This document shows, one piece after another, positions 24,028 to 31,788 of a stretch of 64,000 nt of DNA; the stretch's first letter is position 1; every line of letters starts with the position of its first letter. The DNA comes from Gloeotrichia echinulata CP02 (lineage in GTDB: Bacteria; Cyanobacteriota; Cyanobacteriia; Cyanobacteriales; Nostocaceae), in assembly GCA_038087035.1 (NCBI GenBank), contig CP051187.1:5834001-5898000 (forward strand). Reading direction: 5' to 3'. A program made the translations under genes and the position numbers. The notes under the pieces were generated by a model. That model had not been told where the DNA came from. It did not search any database and saw nothing but the letters and a program-made list of their open reading frames with translations.

Positions 24028-27000
24028 CTAGTCTTCTGGAGTTTCCTGAGAGAACTTTTTATGGATAGTTCTAGCTTGTTGTCCATCAGCAGCAGCTGCG
24101 GTGATGAGATATTCAATTAAGCTTTGGGAAAATGGAACACGCAAATGGAAAGTACCATCTGGCTTCAGTTTGATGGACTGACCGGCAATGGTGACGTTTG
24201 CATCTGGGGTAGTTGCTCCGTGGATAATTAGCTCTGCATCAGCCACAAACCAGAAATCTGTGTGGGGACGGCTAAAAACGCGAACAGTCGCTGAACGGGC
24301 GATTAAAACCCAGTGTTCCTCATCAGTGAGGTAGCCAATTTCGGCTATGTAGTCGCGATCGCTTGTGGGAATGGCGACAAACCGATCTTGTGTGATTTCC
24401 TCGACTTCATACTGTTGTACCAGATGGGGACTCTGATAGCTGAGATCAATATCTGTGATATCATACAGCCTCAATGCCAATTGGGATATTTGAGCATTCC
24501 GCAAGGCTGCTTTTTCAGTGTCGGCAATTTCCCACGATGCATAAGCCCATTTGGGAGTGCGGGGTGTGAGAATAATACTGCTTTGAGCATTAGCATCTAG
24601 TGTATCAGCAGTTTCTTCCTCTAGGTGGGCATTGCTGAAAACTCGAACAGTAGCCGAACGGGCGATGGTCAGCCACTGTTCGTCATCAGTGACGTAGCCA
24701 ATTTCGGCTATGTAGTCGCGATCGCTTGTGGGAATGGCGACAAACCGATCTTGTGTTGTTTCCTCAACTTCATACTCCTCGACAAGGTGGGGACTCTGAT
24801 AGCTGAGATCAATTTCGTTTACATCATACAGACGCAGTGTTAATTGATATATATCTGCATTCTGCAATGCTTCCTTCTGAATCTCAGAAATTTCCCACGA
24901 TGCATAAGCCCATTTGGGAGTGTGGGGTCTGAGGATAATACTTGCATTTGGGTAATCAGCCGTTTCGTGGCTAACTACTGGTGCATTGTCACCCTGGTTA
25001 TGAGTTTGTACTTCCGATTCCAGAGATTCCTGAATACCATCAATGTTCGCCCAGGCTGCAATCCCTACACCTGCTGCTAAGGCTGCACCGCCTGCTATAG
25101 TTACTGGGTTGATACCCCTATCATCTTCTGTTGTCTCTTCTGGCTGATTAGAGGGGATTTCGGTGATATCTTCCTCCGTAAAATTGCCAGTTGATTCAGC
25201 TTCATCTGCTACTGCATTTAATTCTACATCTGGTACTTCTGGCAATTCAGGAATTATGGTAGCTTCAACTGTGGGTAATTCTACATCTGATGTTACCTCT
25301 GGCAATTCGGGAATTGTGGTAGCTTCAACTGTGGGTAATTCCACATCTGCTGTCACTTCTGGCAATTCGGGAATTGTGGTAGCTTCAACTGTGGGTAATT
25401 CCACATCTGCTGTCACTTCTGGCAATTCGGGAATTGTGGTAGCTTCAACTGTAGGCAATTCCACATCTGCTGTCAGTTCTGGCAATTCAGGAATTGTGGT
25501 AGCTTCAACTGTGGGTAATTCCACATCTGCTGTCACTTCTGGCAATTCAGGAATTTCAGTAGCTTCAACTGTGGGTAATTCCACATCTGCTGTCACTTCT
25601 GGCAATTCGGGAATTGTGGTAGCTTCAACTGTGGGTAATTCCACATCTGCTGTCAGTTCTGGCAATTGAGCCAATGTATTGACTTCTTCGCCATTTTGTG
25701 AATCCGTTCCTTTGCCGGAGATGCTAGACCAGATGACCGTTCCGGCGCCTGCGGCTAAGGCTGCACCTGCGGCTAAGGTTGCTCCTCCAGTTGAGGTGAT
25801 ATTTTCTAGCCAGTTGGATTCTGTCTGCGGTTGTTCTGGGTTCTCTACCGTGGGTAATTCCACATCTGCTGTCACTTCTGGCAATTCGGGAATTGTGGTA
25901 GCTTCAACTGTGGGTAATTCCACGTCTGCTGTCACCTCTGGCAATTCGGGAATTGTGGTAGCTTCAACTGTGGGTAATTCCACATCTGGGGTGACATCTG
26001 GCAATTCGGGAATTTCAGTAGCTTCAACTGTGGGTAATTCCACATCTGCTGTCACCTCTGGCAATTCGGGAATTGTGGTAGCTTCAACTGTGGGTAATTC
26101 CACATCTGCTGTCACCTCTGGCAATTCGGGAATTGTGGTAGCTTCAACTGTAGGTAATTCCACATCTGCTGTCACCTCTGGCAATTCAGGAATTGTGGTA
26201 GCTTCAACTGTGGGTAATTCCACATCTGCTGTCACCTCTGGCAATTGAGCCGATGTATTGACTTCTTCGCCATTTTGTGAGTCCGTTCCTTTGCCGGAGA
26301 TGCTAGACCAGATGACCGTTCCGGCGCCTGCGGCTAAGGCTGCACCTGCGGCTAAGGTTGCTCCTCCAGTTGAGGTGATATTCTCTAGCCAGTTGGATTG
26401 TGTCTGCGGTTGTTCTGGGTTCTCTACCGTGGGTAATTCCACATCTGGGGTGACATCTGGCAATTCGGGAATTGTGGTAGCTTCAACTGTGGGTAATTCC
26501 ACATCTGCTGTCACTTCTGGCAATTCGGGAATTGTGGTAGCTTCAACTGTGGGTAATTCCACATCTGCTGTCACTTCTGGCAATTCGGGAATTGTGGTAG
26601 CTTCAACTGTGGGTAATTCCACATCTGCTGTCAGTTCTGGCAATTCGGGAATTGTGGTAGCTTCGGCTGTAGGCAATTCTACATCTGCTGTCACTTCTGG
26701 CAATTCAGGAATTGTGGTAGCTTCAACTGTGGGTAATTCCACATCTGCTGTCACTTCTGGCAATTGAATCGATGTATTGACTTCTTCGCCATTTTGTGAA
26801 TCCGTTCCTTTGCCGGAGATGCTAGACCAGATGACCGTTCCGGCGCCTGCGGCTAAGGCTGCACCTGCGGCTAAGGTTGCTCCTCCAGTTGAGGTGATAT
26901 TCTCTAGCCAGTTGGATTCTGTCTGCGGTTGTTCTGGGTTCTCTACCGTGGGTGATTCCACATCTGCTGTCACCTCTGGCAATTCAGGAATTGTGGTAGC

Positions 27001-28827
27001 TTCAACTGTAGGCAATTCTACATCTGATGTTACCTCTGGCAATTCAGGAATTTCAGTAGCTTCAACTGTAGGCAATTCTACATCTGCTGTCACTTCTGGC
27101 AATTCAGGAATTGCAGTGGCTTCAACTGTAGGCAATTCTACATCTGATGTTACCTCTGGCAATTCAGGAATTGTGGTAGCTTCAACTGTGGGTAATTCCA
27201 CATCTGGGGTGACATCTGACAGTTGCGGATAGGAAGTATTGACAACCGCCGCCGGTGCTTCTATATCCCAAGCATTTTCGGCTGATTCAGGAGGATTTAC
27301 TGCAACTGAATCCCTAATAGCTGTATCATTAGCTGGTTCAGACTCTGCTCCTGTACCGGAAACCGTAGACCAAATTGCTGCTCCGGCTAGGGCTGCACCA
27401 CCCGCTACAGCTGCACCTGTTGAGGTAATGTTGGATGGGGTTGAGGCTGTACTTTCAATTTGCGCCTCATGGGATGTTGCTTCAGTAATGGGGGAAGCAA
27501 TGCTGGTATCTGGCGGTGCGATTGAATTAGCTTCGGCTGGGGGGGAGGGATTGGGAGTTGATTCTGGCTCGTTATCTGTTGGTTCAGTAGAGCCTCTTCC
27601 TCGGAACCACCATAATAATCCAGCAATCAGCGCTATGGGCAATAATAGCCACCACAACCATGTTTCGGCTGGGTTACTGGGATTGTTGTTTGCTGGTTGT
27701 TCGCTAGAAGCTGGGGTCGCAGCCGTTGTCGCCTCAGTTGTGGGTGTGGCGATCGCAGCGGTTGTCGCCTCAGTTGTGGGTGTGGCGATCGCAGCCGTTG
27801 TCGCCTCAGTTGTCGGTGTAGCGATCGCAGCCGTTGTCGCCTCAGTTGTCGGTGTGGCGATCGTAGCCGTTGTCGCCTCAGTTGTGGGTGTGGCGATCGT
27901 AGTGACGGCTAATAGTTGTGATCCCGTGTTGGCGATCGCCGTTGCTTCAGCGACCCTAGCTGATTCTATTGCTTGCTTTCCTGGTTGTGCGATCGCGAAG
28001 CCGATAAAACCTGCTGTACCTTTACTAGGATTTTTCTTGTAAGCGTAAACTAAAGGTTGGGAGAAAGGATATCTGGGATTGTTTGCCAGAGTTTGATGTA
28101 ACTGGACTACTCGCACACCTGGTAACTTCGACACCTGATTAGCTACCGCATAACTAATACCGTCTTTACCTAGCTGTTTGACGATTTCTGTGGTATTATC
28201 CTCAGCTATTTGGGTAGCATTAGCGCCTGTGGCAAAGTCAGCAGTCTTGAAGACTGGGTAGTTACGAAAAGTATTGCGCGTTTCACTGGTTGCTGGGCGA
28301 TCAATCAGCCGAATCTGCTGATCTGGACCTCCCACTTGCGACCAATTGGTAATTTCTCCCCGGAAAATCTTGGCGAATTGTCTAGTAGTCAAGCTTCCCT
28401 GGAATGGATTGTCTGCACCAACGATGATCGCGATCTTTTCTCGGCGCAAACGCACTAGTTCCAGTCCTCGTGCTTTTTCTTCTTTGGTCAAGCCACGACC
28501 AATCGCCGCTATATCGATTTTCCCGTCTTGCAAAGCTTGCAGTGCTGCATCAGTCCCGTTAGTTGCTACTTCTACCTTTGTCCCAGAGAACTGCTTCTCA
28601 AAGCTTTCCTTGAGGTTTTGGTTGATTGTTGCCAAGCTACTGGAACCATCGATCCGTATTATAGTCCCATTCTCTACTGTTTGTGGTAGAGGGAACGAGG
28701 TAGCCGTCGGTGATTGTGCCCACACAGATGTTGACACAAACATATGTCCTGCCGTAGGTATAGTAGCTAAGGCCAGCAATAATGCCAGACTGACTATCGA
28801 ACTATCTTTTTTTTGTTGTTGCCACAT
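24028..28827 (-). CDS. Giant protein: PstS-like domain, 20-residue repeats, two DUF4912 domains
   Basis: 1599 residues. A signal peptide (1-38) is followed by a phosphate-binding-protein-like domain (about 45-290; IDGSSSLATI, NWSQVGGPDQQI). Next comes an ATPTTEATTAAI repeat (about 305-375, 36-nt units carrying HIP1 octamers) and a membrane helix WLWWLLLPIALIAGLLWWF (about 395). Residues about 539-1207 hold 26 units of ELPEVTADVELPTVEATTIP in four blocks of 5, 6, 7 and 8, separated by Gly/Ala-rich hydrophobic spacers (GGATLAAGAALAAGAG). Two DUF4912 domains (about 1294 and 1414; HTPKWAYASWEI) and a beta-rich end complete it. The ATG at 28827 has AGAAGGGG upstream. Function unknown; a cell-envelope sensor or scaffold is a guess. 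Confidence 0.85.
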   Translation of the reverse strand: MWQQQKKDSSIVSLALLLALATIPTAGHMFVSTSVWAQSPTATSFPLPQTVENGTIIRIDGSSSLATINQNLKESFEKQFSGTKVEVATNGTDAALQALQDGKIDIAAIGRGLTKEEKARGLELVRLRREKIAIIVGADNPFQGSLTTRQFAKIFRGEITNWSQVGGPDQQIRLIDRPATSETRNTFRNYPVFKTADFATGANATQIAEDNTTEIVKQLGKDGISYAVANQVSKLPGVRVVQLHQTLANNPRYPFSQPLVYAYKKNPSKGTAGFIGFAIAQPGKQAIESARVAEATAIANTGSQLLAVTTIATPTTEATTATIATPTTEATTAAIATPTTEATTAAIATPTTEATTAAIATPTTEATTAATPASSEQPANNNPSNPAETWLWWLLLPIALIAGLLWWFRGRGSTEPTDNEPESTPNPSPPAEANSIAPPDTSIASPITEATSHEAQIESTASTPSNITSTGAAVAGGAALAGAAIWSTVSGTGAESEPANDTAIRDSVAVNPPESAENAWDIEAPAAVVNTSYPQLSDVTPDVELPTVEATTIPELPEVTSDVELPTVEATAIPELPEVTADVELPTVEATEIPELPEVTSDVELPTVEATTIPELPEVTADVESPTVENPEQPQTESNWLENITSTGGATLAAGAALAAGAGTVIWSSISGKGTDSQNGEEVNTSIQLPEVTADVELPTVEATTIPELPEVTADVELPTAEATTIPELPELTADVELPTVEATTIPELPEVTADVELPTVEATTIPELPEVTADVELPTVEATTIPELPDVTPDVELPTVENPEQPQTQSNWLENITSTGGATLAAGAALAAGAGTVIWSSISGKGTDSQNGEEVNTSAQLPEVTADVELPTVEATTIPELPEVTADVELPTVEATTIPELPEVTADVELPTVEATTIPELPEVTADVELPTVEATEIPELPDVTPDVELPTVEATTIPELPEVTADVELPTVEATTIPELPEVTADVELPTVENPEQPQTESNWLENITSTGGATLAAGAALAAGAGTVIWSSISGKGTDSQNGEEVNTLAQLPELTADVELPTVEATTIPELPEVTADVELPTVEATEIPELPEVTADVELPTVEATTIPELPELTADVELPTVEATTIPELPEVTADVELPTVEATTIPELPEVTADVELPTVEATTIPELPEVTSDVELPTVEATIIPELPEVPDVELNAVADEAESTGNFTEEDITEIPSNQPEETTEDDRGINPVTIAGGAALAAGVGIAAWANIDGIQESLESEVQTHNQGDNAPVVSHETADYPNASIILRPHTPKWAYASWEISEIQKEALQNADIYQLTLRLYDVNEIDLSYQSPHLVEEYEVEETTQDRFVAIPTSDRDYIAEIGYVTDDEQWLTIARSATVRVFSNAHLEEETADTLDANAQSSIILTPRTPKWAYASWEIADTEKAALRNAQISQLALRLYDITDIDLSYQSPHLVQQYEVEEITQDRFVAIPTSDRDYIAEIGYLTDEEHWVLIARSATVRVFSRPHTDFWFVADAELIIHGATTPDANVTIAGQSIKLKPDGTFHLRVPFSQSLIEYLITAAAADGQQARTIHKKFSQETPED
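25205..27220. repeat. 60-bp repeat arrays inside the giant gene
   Basis: Nearly identical 60-bp units in four arrays, with three spacers of about 180 bp that are themselves almost identical (25668-25850, 26246-26430, 26765-26950). The arrays hold 5, 6, 7 and 8 units in the direction of translation. The opposite strand also stays open through each array. Confidence 0.9.
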
Positions 28828-29369
28828 ATGCCCCTTCTTCTAGCTAAAGGAAACAGAAAGCCGGCCAGTCCTCAAAGTCATCTTTTTAGGGAGGAGACGG
28901 GCTAATTATACATCTCTGTTATGTTTTTTCTAAGTTATGGTGGATACTTATGTAAATATATACTCCGTTTTACTCTATCTTGTTTGGAAACAATATTCAT
29001 CGACTGTTTATTTTTTTTAAAAGTATTTCCAATAAGCTTTTCAACCTATAACCAGAGACTCTCTTGCTTGCCGAGTTTAAAGGAACACCAAAAAATCAAC
29101 CAACTAAAAGTTTTTGACTTTTGACTGTTGACAGTTAGCACTCAACAGTCAAAAGTTGCGATTGAATATTTTTTTATTTCCAACTCCCTAACCAATAAAC
29201 TTTCGGCGGGGATTCTCGACTGAGTTTCAACTATCTGCTATTTTATTGTTTCATATTTTATACCATAATTAACAGAGTTTATTTACTGATAATTATCCTA
29301 TATAGGTAAAGATGCTGTTGCACAAGAGATCAAACTCCTGATCCTCTGTGCGTCTGGGCGTGAGACAAA
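28828..29369. other. AT-rich intergenic region
   Basis: Contains the promoter region of the giant gene on the minus strand and an inverted pair TTGACTGTTGA.../CAACAGTCAAAAG at about 29120-29155. The 67-codon frame at 28921 is Phe/Ile/Leu-rich, typical of AT-rich noncoding DNA. Nothing else was recognised. Confidence 0.5.
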
Positions 29370-29460
29370 TAGACATCTGGGGAAATGAGGTAAGGGCGCA
29401 AGGCCTTGCGCCCCTACCAAGACCTTCTATTAAAGCATAATTAATTTCCCCAGATGTCTA
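29370..29460. mobile_element. 91-bp MITE-like element with 17-bp inverted repeats
   Basis: TAGACATCTGGGGAAAT (29370-29386) and its exact complement ATTTCCCCAGATGTCTA (29444-29460) bound a segment carrying the dispersed 22-bp palindrome (29393-29414, one mismatch). AAT flanks both sides, which may be a short target duplication. Confidence 0.65.
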
Positions 29461-29492
29461 ATCAGCCCACAAATATGCAACGCCGGAAAGAT

Positions 29493-30635
29493 TTATTGCC
29501 TTTTACCTTCTGCCTCTTGCCTTGAAGCCGCATTCAAATAACAATGACAATCTGGCTTATCAATTAGGGACTCAACGAGGGAATTCAAAGCAGTAGTAGC
29601 TAATAAACCACCACCCAATGTCCCAGAAATTGTGATAAAATGTATACTTTGTTGCATCAATAATCTTTTGGCTGCGGGTGCATGACTAAAGCCAATGGGC
29701 ATAGCAATAACTAGGGCGGGTTGAATTTTTTGCTGCTTGATGGCTTTGCAAGCTTCTAATAACACGGAAGGAGCATAACCAATGACCAAAATACAATCTT
29801 TTGTCACAAATTGTAATTTTGCTCGCCATTTATCATCCGACCAAAAGGCAAATTCTGCTTCTGTGGCGGTGGTGATGTGGGGATTGTCAATCAGGGTGGC
29901 GATTTGACAACCCAAATGGGCTAATCTAGTTTGATCTAGGGCAGCAGCGACCGTGGGAATATCGACAACAATTTGACAGCCTGATTTGAGGGCTTGACGA
30001 CTAGCGGCGATCGCGTCTTTGCTCAACTTGATAAAGGATACCAAACTTACATCACCACAAGCTAAAATCAACTGAGAAATTAGGTGCTGTTCAATTTCCG
30101 AACGCTCAGACAAGTCAGGTAGTAAACGTTGCAAAGATTCACCAAAGGCTTCTGGGTGAGTATGCACTACCGCATCTAACCCACTCCACAATGCTTCGAG
30201 TCCGCCAATTTCGGCTTGGGTTTCGACTTCGAGTAACTTGAGTTGCGCCAATACTTCAGCTTGGAGATTTTGACAATGTTGATCCCGTCCTAATAACCCT
30301 TCCAGCGCCGATGCTGTTTGACGCAGTTGGGAAATTTGCTGCATTACAGCCCGATATTGCTGCTGTAGTTGCGTCATCAGATTTTTATTCGTATCTGCGT
30401 CTGGTTCCAACTCCAAGATGTGGCGGATGTGGTTGAGTTGAAATCCTTGCTGTTTGAGTGCGACAATCCGTTGCAACCTGATGACATCCTTCTCAGTATA
30501 CAGACGATAATTGCTAGGCGATCGCACTGGTTGCGGCAATAATCCTAATTGATGATAATGTCGCACCATCCGGGGAGTGATACCACCTCCCACAGCAGCC
30601 GTGAATTCTTTAATAGTCAGATGCTGAGTTTTCAT
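29493..30635 (-). CDS. coaR: Cobalt-responsive MerR-family regulator with precorrin isomerase-like domain
   Basis: Activates the cobalt exporter gene coaT in response to cobalt. I chose the ATG at 30635 (380 residues); the frame opens at a TTG at 30674. Residues 1-75 are a MerR helix-turn-helix (LTIKEFTAAVGGGITPRMVRHYHQLGLLP), then a coiled-coil linker. Residues about 165-365 resemble precorrin-8X methylmutase (CbiC/CobH), as in Synechocystis CoaR. The C-terminal Cys-His-Cys metal motif is present as DCHCYL (about 363-365). The last residues RQEAEGKRQ are encoded by GGCAAGA/GGCAGAA-type heptamers. A PIN toxin-antitoxin pair separates it from coaT. Confidence 0.9.
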   Translation of the reverse strand: MKTQHLTIKEFTAAVGGGITPRMVRHYHQLGLLPQPVRSPSNYRLYTEKDVIRLQRIVALKQQGFQLNHIRHILELEPDADTNKNLMTQLQQQYRAVMQQISQLRQTASALEGLLGRDQHCQNLQAEVLAQLKLLEVETQAEIGGLEALWSGLDAVVHTHPEAFGESLQRLLPDLSERSEIEQHLISQLILACGDVSLVSFIKLSKDAIAASRQALKSGCQIVVDIPTVAAALDQTRLAHLGCQIATLIDNPHITTATEAEFAFWSDDKWRAKLQFVTKDCILVIGYAPSVLLEACKAIKQQKIQPALVIAMPIGFSHAPAAKRLLMQQSIHFITISGTLGGGLLATTALNSLVESLIDKPDCHCYLNAASRQEAEGKRQ

Positions 30636-30830
30636 AATGATTTTGAAGATTATACCTTGGTAGGGGCACGGCAATGTTCATTGGTTTTTGCTATACCAAA
30701 GGCGGTGACAACCCTTGCTAAAAAATCAATTACTAAGTTTCTTAATGCTGTAGAACTCCATCACTTGAGAAAAAAGCATTCACTGAATCAGCAATGAATG
30801 TTGCACACTTGTCACAGACCAGCAGTTTTT

Positions 30831-31277
30831 TTAAGGTGTAACGTTCGCTGGATGTATAGGGGTAATCTCACCAGAGTATCGAGTAAAGTCCCCAGTATTA
30901 AAAGTCAGGATATGAGTTAGCCCATGAACACGCATTACTGCAACAAGACGGGCATCGTGGACATTTACACCCATTACCCTGTACTGTAAAACAATTCGTC
31001 TCCATTCAGGATAAATCTCTGGCACATCGGGCAGTACCGGAAAGAATGTTTCTAACCGTTGTAGCTCTGCTTCTGCTTGGGCTATAGTTAAGCCTAACCC
31101 ATTTCTCTCTACTGGACGGGTAGCACTTCGCCAGAACTCAACTAAGTTTTGGGATGTGATAAAAAGCTCAATTCCTGCACCTGCTAAAATAGAGATTGCA
31201 TTTACAGTATCTCCATACATGGGGTGATGTGGCTCAACACTTCTCAGTAACAAATTGGTATCTACAAGGTAAGCCAC
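30831..31277 (-). CDS. PIN-domain toxin, VapC-like
   Basis: A 148-residue PIN-domain ribonuclease-like protein. Acidic active-site residues are in LVDTNLLLRSVE (Asp), NLVEFW (Glu), VHDARLVA (Asp) and FNTGDF (Asp). The GTG start shares one base with the TAG stop of the upstream antitoxin gene, as is usual for toxin-antitoxin operons. It probably cleaves RNA when free of antitoxin. It lies between coaR and coaT and has no evident link to metal control. Confidence 0.85.
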   Translation of the reverse strand: MAYLVDTNLLLRSVEPHHPMYGDTVNAISILAGAGIELFITSQNLVEFWRSATRPVERNGLGLTIAQAEAELQRLETFFPVLPDVPEIYPEWRRIVLQYRVMGVNVHDARLVAVMRVHGLTHILTFNTGDFTRYSGEITPIHPANVTP

Positions 31278-31606
31278 TAAATCTCTTCATCCTCTTCATA
31301 TATTCCTGCCCGACTTACAGCATAGTCGTCAAGTAATGGAGTATCTCTTGTGTGACTAGAAGCCCATTCTCGAAATGCCTTCACCCATTCATCTGGGGTA
31401 GCGGTTTCATAAAATGGACGTTCAACTTTAGACTTCACCAACTGCAATAACATGGCATCAAGATGAGGTTTCACTGTTTCCTCTGACAAATTTGTCATCT
31501 GAGCTAACCTTTGAGCAATTTGCTGTAGTTCCTGAGTGTGCGCTGCCTTAATTTCATGAAGCAGTTGAGGTTCGCTATTTTTACCTATGGGTGTGCTGGT
31601 GTTCAT
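31277..31606 (-). CDS. Probable antitoxin partner of the PIN toxin
   Basis: 109 residues from the ATG at 31606 (a TTG at 31633 would add nine). No named antitoxin family is evident. The N-terminal half is helical (EIKAAHTQELQQIAQRLAQM) and the C-terminus is acidic (DDYAVSRAGIYEEDEEI), as in antitoxins that wrap a toxin. The role is inferred from the one-base overlap with the PIN gene. The 5' end lies about 60 bp from a MITE-like repeat and 120 bp from the coaT operator. Confidence 0.7.
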   Translation of the reverse strand: MNTSTPIGKNSEPQLLHEIKAAHTQELQQIAQRLAQMTNLSEETVKPHLDAMLLQLVKSKVERPFYETATPDEWVKAFREWASSHTRDTPLLDDYAVSRAGIYEEDEEI

Positions 31607-31668
31607 AGGAATTGAAGAAATGAGGTTTGACAATTAATTTTACTATAGTGATACGTCGGGGTTTAATT

Positions 31669-31724
31669 TACAGCGTTTTTCAGGTAAATAGACCAGGCGT
31701 CCGGGGCGCAAGGCCTTGCGCCCC
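31669..31724. repeat. Part of the MITE-like family upstream of coaT
   Basis: TTACAGCGTTTTTCAGGTAA followed by ATAGACC and the 22-bp palindrome (31703-31724). It matches one arm and the core of the element at 18589-18685. It ends 4 bp before the coaT operator, so the repeat directly borders the regulatory site. Confidence 0.7.
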
Positions 31725-31728
31725 TACT

Positions 31729-31761
31729 CTTGACATTAACATTAATGTCAAGGTTTAGGGT
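31729..31761 (+). promoter_or_regulatory. coaT promoter with MerR-type operator (CoaR site)
   Basis: A perfect dyad, CTTGACATTAA (31729-31739) and TTAATGTCAAG (31742-31752) with a 2-bp centre. It covers the -35 box TTGACA (31730-31735) and lies before a -10 box TAGGGT (31756-31761). The spacer is 20 bp, longer than the normal 17, which is the arrangement that MerR-family activators untwist. It is 28 bp before the coaT ATG. Confidence 0.85.
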
Positions 31762-31788
31762 GAGAGAGTCCCCCACCTTCAAACTCTC

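Noticed and set aside
25163..27232. Four long plus-strand reading frames opposite the giant gene
   Set aside because: They are the complement of the 60-bp coding repeats; their lengths follow the block sizes, and they have no recognisable domains.
28921..29124. 67-codon frame in the gap upstream of the giant gene
   Set aside because: Composition is that of AT-rich noncoding DNA, with no family resemblance and no ribosome site.
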